From positions 1 to 64,000 of IMG/VR virus record IMGVR_UViG_3300017917_003388: a DNA stretch of 64,000 bases; one strand, 5' to 3'. Below, in pieces: positions 15,949 through 22,993 of this stretch. Each line of letters begins with the position of its first letter. The first letter of the stretch is position 1. A program made the translations under genes and the position numbers. This stretch comes from a virus. Under the pieces are notes generated by a model, which had not been told where the DNA came from, ran no database searches, and was given only the letters and a program-made list of their open reading frames with translations.

Positions 15949-16191
15949 TTATTCTTTTAATTTATAAACATTTTCAATCTTTTCATACTCAGGGCATTTT
16001 ACACCTTTTTGTAATTCGTTTAGACTAAATGTTATAGCTATTAAAACTATCATAGTCATTAAAAATAATAAGATTTCGATACTACTACTAGTCCTTTTAT
16101 CATCATCTTTTTCTTTTGATATTCTAGAACCTGCTAAAAACATATATAACAGAGTTATAAAACTAAACATAATTATTTGTGTTGTTGTCAT
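15949..16191 (-). CDS. small membrane protein, two TM segments (80 aa)
   Basis: TTTQIIMFSFITLLYMFLAG and SIEILLFLMTMIVLIAITFS predict two transmembrane helices separated by a charged loop (SRISKEKDDDKRTSS). C-terminal tail with one Cys (GVKCPEYEKIENVYKLKE). Inner-membrane location likely; function unknown. Confidence 0.8.
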   Translation of the reverse strand: MTTTQIIMFSFITLLYMFLAGSRISKEKDDDKRTSSSIEILLFLMTMIVLIAITFSLNELQKGVKCPEYEKIENVYKLKE

Positions 16192-16195
16192 AATT

Positions 16196-16462
16196 TTATT
16201 GTTTAGGTTGGATGATTACTCCATTTTTAAAATGACTATGTAAAACTTCACCATCATCATCATAAAAAGTACCAGTGTTTTCACCTATTATTTTCCAACT
16301 TTCTTCAACAGGTAGTATTGTTGCTGAGGATAGAATTTCTTTGTAAGTCTTCCAAATTGAATATTTTGGATGCAGTTCAGTGATAATTCCAAAACTTTCA
16401 ATATCAGCTATCTTAGCTTCAATTTCTTGTTTACCCTCTTGGGTAAGGTATATTCCTTTCAT
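16196..16462 (-). CDS. hypothetical protein (88 aa)
   Basis: MKGIYLTQEGKQEIEAKIAD resembles the N-terminal coil of GreA-type proteins (LTxEGxxxLExEI) but no GreA C-terminal domain follows; the rest is IGENTGTFYDDDGEVLHSHF. Its start overlaps the stop of the 41-aa gene. Function unknown. Confidence 0.82.
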   Translation of the reverse strand: MKGIYLTQEGKQEIEAKIADIESFGIITELHPKYSIWKTYKEILSSATILPVEESWKIIGENTGTFYDDDGEVLHSHFKNGVIIQPKQ

Positions 16463-16584
16463 CCTAATTGTTTTATTTTGTAAAATTTTCCCTTATGTTT
16501 AATATAAACAGGTTTGTCTTTTACATTAAGTTTTAAGAGTTTTTTGATTAAATCAGGTTTTTCTTGTATTTCTTGTTGTGTCAT
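16459..16584 (-). CDS. small basic protein (41 aa)
   Basis: ATG at 16582-16584, stop TGA overlapping the next ATG at 16460-16462. MTQQEIQEKPDLIKKLLKLN then VKDKPVYIKHKGKFYKIKQL. The overlap with its neighbour supports translation. Function unknown. Confidence 0.7.
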   Translation of the reverse strand: MTQQEIQEKPDLIKKLLKLNVKDKPVYIKHKGKFYKIKQLG

Positions 16585-16589
16585 GATTT

Positions 16590-16745
16590 TTACTTTTTTT
16601 GATTTTTACCGTACCAAAAGAAAGATATACAAGATAATATAAACATGATTACACTTATTATATTTATATCTCCTTCCATAAAAAGGTAAGTGACTGTAAA
16701 ACCATTTATGTAAATAAGTAAATCTTGAATTACTTGATTTTTCAT
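16590..16745 (-). CDS. small membrane protein (51 aa)
   Basis: ATG at 16743-16745 overlaps the stop of the 146-aa gene. MKNQVIQDLLIYINGFTVTY with a hydrophobic helix IISVIMFILSCISFFWYG, then a basic end (KNQKK). Predicted one or two TM segments. Function unknown. Confidence 0.7.
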   Translation of the reverse strand: MKNQVIQDLLIYINGFTVTYLFMEGDINIISVIMFILSCISFFWYGKNQKK

Positions 16746-17182
16746 ATCAAATTGTTTGAGATTATGTAATCAAATGCTGCTGAATAGGCTTCTTGTGGTG
16801 AGTTATAATTTAATTCTCTTGAACTTTCTAAAGGTTCTTCTTCAAAGTGGTATTCATCTAAATCGGGATTAAAATTTTTCTTATATTTTTCAACAAGAAA
16901 CATATATTTTTTACCCACAAACTTACCTTTTGAAAAAGTATATCTTAAAGCACTAACTTCAATTTCATGATTAATTCTTAACCATTCGACTACTTGATGT
17001 TGTTCTGGAGCATAACAATCCCACTCACCTAAAATATAATCACTACTTGGCGTGACAGGTTCATTATTTTGTAATAAATCGTCATCCTCTGTATCACCAT
17101 AATAAACGTTTTTACATTCTTCATCAAATCCTTTTTCTTTTAGCCATTTAGCTTGTTCAAAAGTTACGTATGTTGGTTCCAT
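16742..17182 (-). CDS. conserved Bacteroidota-phage accessory protein (146 aa)
   Basis: Begins TFEQAKWLKEKGFDEECKN, a pattern also seen (SLELKQLRFDEPCLAKYN) in the 129-aa protein at 17.35-17.74 kb; both then carry an Arg-Trp/Leu helix (VVEWLRINHEIEV; AFRWFREKYNLW) and end with a helix after an YxxAExA-like turn. They are paralogues of a small family I associate with Bacteroidota phages. Biochemical role unknown. Confidence 0.83.
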   Translation of the reverse strand: MEPTYVTFEQAKWLKEKGFDEECKNVYYGDTEDDDLLQNNEPVTPSSDYILGEWDCYAPEQHQVVEWLRINHEIEVSALRYTFSKGKFVGKKYMFLVEKYKKNFNPDLDEYHFEEEPLESSRELNYNSPQEAYSAAFDYIISNNLI

Positions 17183-17183
17183 G

Positions 17184-17354
17184 TTATTTTAAATGTTTTT
17201 CAATGTAATTTTTAGTAATAGACTCTCTCCATTCAGTAGATAAATTAAATTCTTTACTAAATTGAGTCAAATGATATTCAACTAACTCTTTTACTGCTTT
17301 TTCAGTAGATTCTTTACTGAGCATCTTTTTTGTTGTATCTTTAATTGTTATCAT
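17184..17354 (-). CDS. small helical protein (56 aa)
   Basis: ATG at 17352-17354 overlaps the stop of the 129-aa gene (ATGA); stop at 17184-17186, 2 nt before the next gene's ATG. MITIKDTTKKMLSKESTEKA and helical throughout. Function unknown. Confidence 0.75.
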   Translation of the reverse strand: MITIKDTTKKMLSKESTEKAVKELVEYHLTQFSKEFNLSTEWRESITKNYIEKHLK

Positions 17355-17740
17355 TTTTTAACAATTTCAATTAACTTTTTAAGACAAGCAAGTTCTGCTT
17401 CTTCGTAAGTTTTAAAAACATCTATTAACTTATAATCATGAACACCATTAATAGGTAATATATCATAAGTCCAATCTATATCTGTATTTTGCATAACTAT
17501 TTGCCATAAGTTATACTTCTCTCTAAACCATCTAAATGCTTGTGAGAATGTTGGTGCTAAGGTATGAGCTTCACAAATATCATTTTGTTGTATAATTAAA
17601 TGAATTATAGAACTATCAGAATAACAACCAGTAGTTATAAGTTCACCAGGAACATTATATTTAGCTAAACAAGGTTCATCAAATCTAAGTTGCTTCAACT
17701 CTAAAGATTCTTGGTATGGTACAAATTCTTTTTCAATCAT
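17351..17740 (-). CDS. conserved Bacteroidota-phage accessory protein (129 aa)
   Basis: Paralogue of the 146-aa protein. Characteristic segments: EFVPYQESLELKQLRFDEPC, APTFSQAFRWFREKYNLW and TYEEAELACLKKLIEIVKK. This combination is frequent in Bacteroidota phage and prophage proteins of unknown function. Coupled by ATGA overlaps on both sides. Confidence 0.85.
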   Translation of the reverse strand: MIEKEFVPYQESLELKQLRFDEPCLAKYNVPGELITTGCYSDSSIIHLIIQQNDICEAHTLAPTFSQAFRWFREKYNLWQIVMQNTDIDWTYDILPINGVHDYKLIDVFKTYEEAELACLKKLIEIVKK

Positions 17741-18381
17741 AGTATTCTCAGTATTTTGATTTTACCGTTGATTAGTTTAGGTTCTTTTCCTATTACAGTA
17801 TGTCCATCTAAAGCAATTTTATCTTCCATTTCAATTTCTATCTCCCATGATTGTTGAGATAAAGATTGAATGTAATCATTTGTTTCTTTTGTAGAATCTT
17901 CATAATCTATAAAAGGACTTCCAAAATTTTGATTTAAAAAGCTTTTTTGACTTCTTATTTCTTTACCAAATTGTATTGCCTCTCCTATGTGCTCTAAAGT
18001 AAACCTTCTATCAGATAGTAGTTCTTGTGCTTTTCGGAAACCTATTTGATAGCTAAAATGATTTACCATTGAAAATAAATTTTCATCGGTTTCACATAAT
18101 TTTGATAACCAATATCTAGTGTCAAACCAACCAATTTTTTTCTGTTCTTCTTCTGATAAAACAGAGAAATCTATTTGGTCTTGTTGAGCTATTACTTTTG
18201 GAGCTTTTAAAGCCAAAGCAGCTTTTAACAGGGTTTCATCTAACAACTCAATTAAATGCAATCCATTATAATCAGGAAGTTCTTTAATTGAGTTATCAAG
18301 TAAAACAACATCATGTAATTTAATTTCTTCATCAGACGTTACAATAAATCCTTCTCGTAGTTTGTGTAAGTGTGTTTTCAT
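17737..18381 (-). CDS. conserved phage accessory protein (214 aa)
   Basis: Contains KVIAQQDQIDFSVLSEEEQK followed by KIGWFD and GFRKAQELLSDRRFTLEHIG, a signature I have seen in proteins of Bacteroidota phages and prophages. Acidic, soluble, no catalytic motif visible. Translationally coupled to the lipoprotein gene upstream and the 129-aa gene downstream. Function unknown. Confidence 0.85.
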   Translation of the reverse strand: MKTHLHKLREGFIVTSDEEIKLHDVVLLDNSIKELPDYNGLHLIELLDETLLKAALALKAPKVIAQQDQIDFSVLSEEEQKKIGWFDTRYWLSKLCETDENLFSMVNHFSYQIGFRKAQELLSDRRFTLEHIGEAIQFGKEIRSQKSFLNQNFGSPFIDYEDSTKETNDYIQSLSQQSWEIEIEMEDKIALDGHTVIGKEPKLINGKIKILRIL

Positions 18382-18599
18382 TTTATAGTATCTCCTATTG
18401 AATATAGATGTTCAGTATAAAATTTAAAACTTCTATTATTTTTATTCTGAAATTTAACTGTGTATTCATTTTCATATTTAGAAATTGATACTACAGTACA
18501 TGGACATTTTATATCTAATATAGCATTACCTGAATCAGTACAACTATTAAATAACAATATTATACTAAATAATAATGTGATTTTGTTTATTTTTTTCAT
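18378..18599 (-). CDS. predicted lipoprotein (73 aa)
   Basis: Signal peptide MKKINKITLLFSIILLFNSC with a lipobox-like LFNSC, so cleavage before Cys 20 and lipidation are likely. Mature part short (TDSGNAILDIKCPCTVV) with two more Cys. Envelope-located phage lipoproteins often block superinfection; that role is inference. Confidence 0.8.
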   Translation of the reverse strand: MKKINKITLLFSIILLFNSCTDSGNAILDIKCPCTVVSISKYENEYTVKFQNKNNRSFKFYTEHLYSIGDTIK

Positions 18600-18766
18600 A
18601 ATAATTTTATTAAAACACTTGTTGCTTTAACCCCACCACAAAATGGTAACCATAAAAATCTCCCATCAAATTCTAAAACACCACTTTTGTCTAATCCCCA
18701 AACTTGGAAATGTAAGGTTTTACCCACATAAGGCATCAATTCAGTTTGTGTGTATAATTTATACAT
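18596..18766 (-). CDS. small hypothetical protein (56 aa)
   Basis: ATG at 18764-18766, stop overlapping the lipoprotein ATG. MYKLYTQTELMPYVGKTLHF then VLEFDGRFLWLPFCGGVKA, a beta-rich small protein. First gene of the overlapping chain that runs to 13.6 kb. Function unknown. Confidence 0.72.
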   Translation of the reverse strand: MYKLYTQTELMPYVGKTLHFQVWGLDKSGVLEFDGRFLWLPFCGGVKATSVLIKLL

Positions 18767-18787
18767 TTTTTTTAATTTTAATAAAGA

Positions 18788-18820
18788 TAAAAAAAGAGGA
18801 CTTGTATTCCTAGTCCTCTT
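18788..18820 (-). terminator. rho-independent terminator
   Basis: Perfect 9-bp stem AAGAGGACT / AGTCCTCTT around a 9-nt loop, followed by a T run on the minus strand. Ends the unit of the 63-aa gene at 18846-19037. Confidence 0.87.
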
Positions 18821-18845
18821 ATTTTATTAATTATATTATATATAT

Positions 18846-19037
18846 TTATATTCCATCAATGGTTGTTATAATTTTAAATTTATCTTTTGATGATTTATCT
18901 AAATTAAAATCTTTTTGAAGATCTTTTTGAAATTGACCTCGTTTTATATAATTAACCAATTCTTTAAATTCAGGATCAGAAAATATTTTTTTATCTCCTT
19001 TAAAAGTAATATTAATAGATACCGATTTTGTTTCCAT
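18846..19037 (-). CDS. hypothetical small protein (63 aa)
   Basis: METKSVSINITFKGDKKIFS, then charged helices (GQFQKDLQKDFNLDKSSKDK). A one-gene unit: promoter copy 8 upstream, terminator downstream. Function unknown. Confidence 0.82.
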   Translation of the reverse strand: METKSVSINITFKGDKKIFSDPEFKELVNYIKRGQFQKDLQKDFNLDKSSKDKFKIITTIDGI

Positions 19038-19055
19038 ATTTAATTTTTTTTCACT

Positions 19056-19089
19056 ATAAGTATAAGATTAAAGATTTTGAAATCCTAAT
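19056..19089 (-). promoter_or_regulatory. early-type phage promoter box, copy 8
   Basis: Minus strand AGGATTTCAAAATCTT, TAATCT, TATACTTAT. Ends about 19 nt before the ATG at 19037. Confidence 0.63.
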
Positions 19090-19091
19090 CT

Positions 19092-19307
19092 CTACCATTT
19101 ATCCAAATTAATTGTTTTAGGTTTAATTAATTCTCTCCTAGTTTCAGGTTTTATTAGAGGATTTCTATATGTATCTGTTTTATATATTATTATATGTTTA
19201 CGTCTCCATCCATTTTTATGTTGAATTCGTTTAGCGTATTTAGGAGTACTAAAGTCAGGATTACATGATAATAATATTATCATAATCCATATAATTATAT
19301 GTTTCAT
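19092..19307 (-). CDS. predicted lipoprotein (71 aa)
   Basis: MKHIIIWIMIILLSCNPDFS: short hydrophobic leader ending in the lipobox LLSC. The mature part is strongly basic (YAKRIQHKNGWRRKHIIIYK). Likely an envelope lipoprotein; function unknown. Confidence 0.78.
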   Translation of the reverse strand: MKHIIIWIMIILLSCNPDFSTPKYAKRIQHKNGWRRKHIIIYKTDTYRNPLIKPETRRELIKPKTINLDKW

Positions 19308-19363
19308 AGGAATCGATATGTGTTTTAAAAAAAATTAAACACAACTATTCCTATGTATAAATA

Positions 19364-20368
19364 TTAAGGTCTTTTCATCAACCTACCATCTATAGCATAA
19401 TAAAAAGTAGTAGGTTTATATCTAGGGATATTTCTATAATCAATATTATTTAAACCTAAAGGACTATTGATTGTTATAATAGATTCAAATATTTTATTAC
19501 ATTGACCTTCAGTAATAGTAACCTTTAAATTATAAACACCAGATTGTGAATAATAATGAACTGGGTTTAAATCATTATAGAGAAAATTACCATCACCAAA
19601 ATCCCATTCAACTGAAGTATATTGTGAATATATATTTAATATCGGAATTATATATGAATCACCTAAATATAATGTAGTATTAGGAATATTTAATGAAGCA
19701 TCTATAACTGTATTATTAATAGTAAAAGATGTAGATTCAATAAGTGATTCAAGGGGTAAAGATAAAATATAATTACCACTTGGTAAATCGAATATAGTAT
19801 CAATATTATTTGGTAAATACAAAGTTTGATTATCAGGTGTAGTTAAATAATATGCTGAATTGGGGACATCATTATCTATAATAACATATCCTAAATCACA
19901 ACTATTTATTACTTCTACATTAAGTGGTTTTTCAAAAACTAATGAAAATCTATCTAAAATAGGACCATAACATATATATGGTGTTGATAAATCATGTATT
20001 ATATTGTTTAAACTATCATATAAACCAACAGCTATATTTTCCCCAAATCTATAATCAATTCCTATTATAAATAAACCAGTATCTGGGTTAACAACAGTAT
20101 TCAATTTAATATTTTTATCTTCGTATAAGTAACCAAATGAATTAATAGCATATTCTTGATTACCTATAGATGTTGATATATGATTTTCATTTCCTGAAAA
20201 TAAATAAGCATCACAACAATTATCAACATTATCTGTTGTTGTATCTGAAAATGCTATTATAGTTTGTTTATATAATTGATTGGGTTTTTCTAAGTATATT
20301 CTAACATTTCCTTGTCCTAAACTAATATTAGATATAACTAATATTAACCAAATTAATATATATTTCAT
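19364..20368 (-). CDS. secreted PKD-domain protein with T9SS-like C-terminal tail (334 aa)
   Basis: Signal peptide MKYILIWLILVISNISLGQG (LGQ is a typical Bacteroidota signal cleavage end). Body beta-rich; a PKD-type domain near residues 240-300 with VEWDFGDGNF and NPVHYYSQSGVYNLKVTI. The extreme C-terminus TFYYAIDGRLMKRP resembles the conserved end of type IX secretion sorting domains (YDxxGRxV). Such proteins are normally host cell-surface adhesins; in a phage it may be an envelope or virion adhesin. Overlaps the upstream lipoprotein gene by 4 nt. Confidence 0.83.
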   Translation of the reverse strand: MKYILIWLILVISNISLGQGNVRIYLEKPNQLYKQTIIAFSDTTTDNVDNCCDAYLFSGNENHISTSIGNQEYAINSFGYLYEDKNIKLNTVVNPDTGLFIIGIDYRFGENIAVGLYDSLNNIIHDLSTPYICYGPILDRFSLVFEKPLNVEVINSCDLGYVIIDNDVPNSAYYLTTPDNQTLYLPNNIDTIFDLPSGNYILSLPLESLIESTSFTINNTVIDASLNIPNTTLYLGDSYIIPILNIYSQYTSVEWDFGDGNFLYNDLNPVHYYSQSGVYNLKVTITEGQCNKIFESIITINSPLGLNNIDYRNIPRYKPTTFYYAIDGRLMKRP

Positions 20369-20622
20369 TTGTTTAATTGTTTTTTAGTAAATTTTTGTTT
20401 AGTAGTATATAATAATCTCACATTTGAGACTTCATCTACATTTAAATTATAATGTTTTATAAACCATTCCATTTTATATTCATCCCATGTAAATTTATTC
20501 CAATATTTATGGGTGAGAGTATCTTTAGAACCATTATTTTTTTCTACTAAAACATAATCTGTATACAACACATTAGTTTTACAACTATTGAATAACAATA
20601 ACAATAATAATATATACCTCAT
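20365..20622 (-). CDS. predicted lipoprotein (85 aa)
   Basis: MRYILLLLLLFNSCKTNVLY: leader with lipobox LFNSC. Mature region basic and aromatic (HKYWNKFTWDEYKMEWFIKH). Coupled to the PKD gene by a 4-nt overlap, which suggests a shared envelope role. Function unknown. Confidence 0.8.
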   Translation of the reverse strand: MRYILLLLLLFNSCKTNVLYTDYVLVEKNNGSKDTLTHKYWNKFTWDEYKMEWFIKHYNLNVDEVSNVRLLYTTKQKFTKKQLNK

Positions 20623-20657
20623 ATTTCTTAATTAAATGTACTATATTAATACATATG

Positions 20658-20984
20658 TTAAGAACACAACTCTTCTTCAGGTTCTACCTGATGTATTTTT
20701 ATGTCTAATCGTTCATCAACTATATTACTCAATAAATCTGATAACAACCCGTTATCTATTAATGGTCTAAATCTATCTATACTATATCCTATTTCTTGTT
20801 TACTTTTTGGATGAATGTCATTTATAACCTCATTTAATAAGATTCCAATTACTCCTTTTATTTCATATATATCTCTAATTGTATATATTTTATCTTTAAC
20901 AAGTGTTTTAAACCCATCTGGTAATTTCCTTGTGGGATCAGGAAGGTTATTAATACAAATTATTTTTTGCCCTATTCTAAACAT
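20658..20984 (-). CDS. SH3-like hypothetical protein (108 aa)
   Basis: RIGQKIICINNLPDPTRKLP, then LVKDKIYTIRDIYEIKGVIG and SIDRFRPL: the layout of small phage proteins with an SH3-like barrel (xGQxVxCI...L..GKxYTI). Acidic C-terminal tail. Function unknown. Confidence 0.83.
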   Translation of the reverse strand: MFRIGQKIICINNLPDPTRKLPDGFKTLVKDKIYTIRDIYEIKGVIGILLNEVINDIHPKSKQEIGYSIDRFRPLIDNGLLSDLLSNIVDERLDIKIHQVEPEEELCS

Positions 20985-20987
20985 ATT

Positions 20988-21185
20988 TTATTCTGATTCT
21001 AAATATTTTTCATATACTGGTTCTACTTCTATTTGTTTTGGGAGAGGTTCACCATATTGTTCTACAAGAATTTTATAATATTTATCGTTTTTATAAACTT
21101 CTACCCACTGTCCTGTTGGTTTACCTCCTCTAACTAGTGGGATTTTAATTTTTTTTCTAAATAAATTAAAAATTGTATTCATCAT
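20988..21185 (-). CDS. hypothetical small protein (65 aa)
   Basis: MMNTIFNLFRKKIKIPLVRG then QWVEVYKNDKYYKILVEQYG. Basic N-terminus; two possible Met starts. Follows the G+C-rich gene at 21.2 kb. Function unknown. Confidence 0.75.
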   Translation of the reverse strand: MMNTIFNLFRKKIKIPLVRGGKPTGQWVEVYKNDKYYKILVEQYGEPLPKQIEVEPVYEKYLESE

Positions 21186-21220
21186 ATTTTTTATTTATAC
21201 ATGTATAATATTTAACTTTT

Positions 21221-21796
21221 TTATCCCTCCCCTCCCTTCTCCACGTTGGGACTATACTTCTCAAGCATTTCCAAAGCTTTTTTTCTCGCAATAAAGAAGC
21301 CTCTTTCTTTGCCTACATGATTAATCGCTTGCAACTTTGCAATTTCCTCAAATGCAGCCATCAGTTCGTCGCATTGGGATTTGAGTTGGGCCTTTTCTTT
21401 CTCCTTAACCTCTTGGGCAATAGAAAGGGCCTCTATAACATCTTCGTCGCGATTTTGCATCAATTCTTTAGCGATATTTCTTGCCATGCTTTCGTACTGC
21501 CTAACAGCAGCTATTGCATCGCCAAGCATAGTATAATATTTGTCGCGCTGGGATTTGAGTTCATGGTTTTCCCTCAACGCAATATCTGCCCCTGTTATCA
21601 ACTCTTGGGGGTCATGAACCCCCGCGCAAGCATTCACGCAGGTAACAGCTCTAGCAAAAGCTGATTTAGGCAATACGTGACATGATAAATAATCCATATC
21701 ATAATATTCGGGAACAAATTCAGTGGTTCTGAATTTTTCAATTACTGGAAAAGTTTTTGTGTTCCACGGCTCCGGTGTGTGTTTCGTTTCGCTCAT
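21221..21796 (-). CDS. hypothetical protein of foreign base composition (191 aa)
   Basis: Visibly far richer in G and C than anything around it (for example cgcgcaagcattcacgcagg). The N-terminal HTPEPWNTKTFPVIEKFRTT and the segment ARAVTCVNACAGVHDPQELI belong to a widely scattered family of small phage and prophage proteins of unknown function; the rest is a long coiled coil (LKSQRDKYYTMLGDAIAAVR, EKEKAQLKSQCDELMAAFEE). Probably a recent acquisition from a higher-GC donor. Its start overlaps the end of the 112-aa gene by 4 nt. Confidence 0.87.
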   Translation of the reverse strand: MSETKHTPEPWNTKTFPVIEKFRTTEFVPEYYDMDYLSCHVLPKSAFARAVTCVNACAGVHDPQELITGADIALRENHELKSQRDKYYTMLGDAIAAVRQYESMARNIAKELMQNRDEDVIEALSIAQEVKEKEKAQLKSQCDELMAAFEEIAKLQAINHVGKERGFFIARKKALEMLEKYSPNVEKGGEG

Positions 21797-22131
21797 AATT
21801 TATTGTCTATATCTATATTCCAAGATGTTACTTCAAAAGCAAGCTTTAAATGATAAATTTGTTTAGTTGAATTATCATAAAATGCATATGCTATAAATCC
21901 ACCAGTAGCAATAAGACAATCTTCTTTTTTTTGATCAGCTAATGATACAACATCATATAACATTTTTCTACTCTTAGTAAATAATTCACCAATAGATGGA
22001 ACTCCAGATTCTGTTTTTGAAGATACCCATTTCCAATCTAATATTTTCATCGTTTGATGAACTTTTTCCCAATTAAAATTTTCTAAAAGTTCATCTATTG
22101 TTTCATCTATTATTTTATCTTTATCTTTCAT
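21793..22131 (-). CDS. hypothetical protein (112 aa)
   Basis: Helical N-terminus (KDKIIDETIDELLENFNWEK), then VSSKTESGVPSIGELFTKSR and IATGGFIAYAFYDNSTKQIY, a layout shared with small phage proteins of unknown role. First gene behind the GG-TATATT-type box at 22.14-22.18 kb. Confidence 0.82.
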   Translation of the reverse strand: MKDKDKIIDETIDELLENFNWEKVHQTMKILDWKWVSSKTESGVPSIGELFTKSRKMLYDVVSLADQKKEDCLIATGGFIAYAFYDNSTKQIYHLKLAFEVTSWNIDIDNKL

Positions 22132-22143
22132 AACTTTTTTATT

Positions 22144-22180
22144 TTGAAAATAAAATTTTACTTCTTAATCCCCAAATTTA
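22144..22180 (-). promoter_or_regulatory. TTTGG-type promoter box (variant)
   Basis: Minus strand AATTTGGGGATTAAGAAG, then AAAATTTTATTTTC. Matches the second form of the promoter (TTTGG at the upstream element) found also at 35.0, 41.1, 52.7 and 57.0 kb. The TATATT element is weak here. Confidence 0.45.
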
Positions 22181-22192
22181 AATTTAAGTTTT

Positions 22193-22966
22193 TTATTTAA
22201 CTCCTATTACTCTACCTGAAAGGTCATATATTAACATCTTAGGATCAGATTTAGGTATATATGTTATATAATTAATATCACTTAATATAAAATCTCCATT
22301 TTTATCATATTCCATAATTCTTATATATACTGTTCCTGAATATTGAGGGGTAAAAAAAGTAGTATAATATCTATTTGTTGAACTATTTGTAGATGAATAT
22401 ATTTTATTTGTTGATTTCCATATATTTAAATCATAACTATATTGAATTATGAAATAATCACTATTAGTTTCTGATAATGTTACCCAATCTATTACTATTG
22501 AATTTTCAACTTGTTTAATCTTAATAGGTCCAAAATTAACAGCTAATGGATTTATAGGTAAAAAATATGGACAAAAATTATCTATATATGTTGTTCTTAA
22601 ATCAAATTTAACATAATATAAAGAATTATCTAAACCATTTACTGATTGTCCCTGAGATATAATATTACAATTAACATCTAGTATTGAAATACTAGTTACA
22701 TCTAAATTATAACCCAATGGTGAAGAATAACCCCAATATATAACCCCATTTAAATTATCTGGGTAAAATCTGAAGTATAAAGTTGTATCTGATATATCTC
22801 CAGATACGCAATATCCACCTGTATATAATTGTATAAATGATGGAATAGAATATTCATAATGATTTAAATATTCATTTTCAGGATCACATAACAAAGATTG
22901 AGATTTTAAATTTAAATTAGAAATTAAAATTAATATAACCACAATTAATCTGTTAAGTGGTTTCAT
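22193..22966 (-). CDS. secreted protein with T9SS-like C-terminal tail (257 aa)
   Basis: Signal peptide MKPLNRLIVVILILISNLNL. Fibronectin-like beta region around residues 155-230 (ENSIVIDWVTLSETNSDYFI, TVYIRIMEYDKNGDF). The C-terminus KMLIYDLSGRVIGVK is the hallmark end motif of type IX secretion tails (YDLSGR), but the preceding ~70-residue sorting domain looks shortened. Probably exported; role on host surface or virion unknown. Confidence 0.83.
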   Translation of the reverse strand: MKPLNRLIVVILILISNLNLKSQSLLCDPENEYLNHYEYSIPSFIQLYTGGYCVSGDISDTTLYFRFYPDNLNGVIYWGYSSPLGYNLDVTSISILDVNCNIISQGQSVNGLDNSLYYVKFDLRTTYIDNFCPYFLPINPLAVNFGPIKIKQVENSIVIDWVTLSETNSDYFIIQYSYDLNIWKSTNKIYSSTNSSTNRYYTTFFTPQYSGTVYIRIMEYDKNGDFILSDINYITYIPKSDPKMLIYDLSGRVIGVK

Positions 22967-22993
22967 TTTATAGAATGTTTTTAAATTATTATA

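Noticed and set aside
16196-16462. GreA-type transcription factor
   Set aside because: Only the first ten residues resemble GreA; the C-terminal FKBP-like domain is absent.
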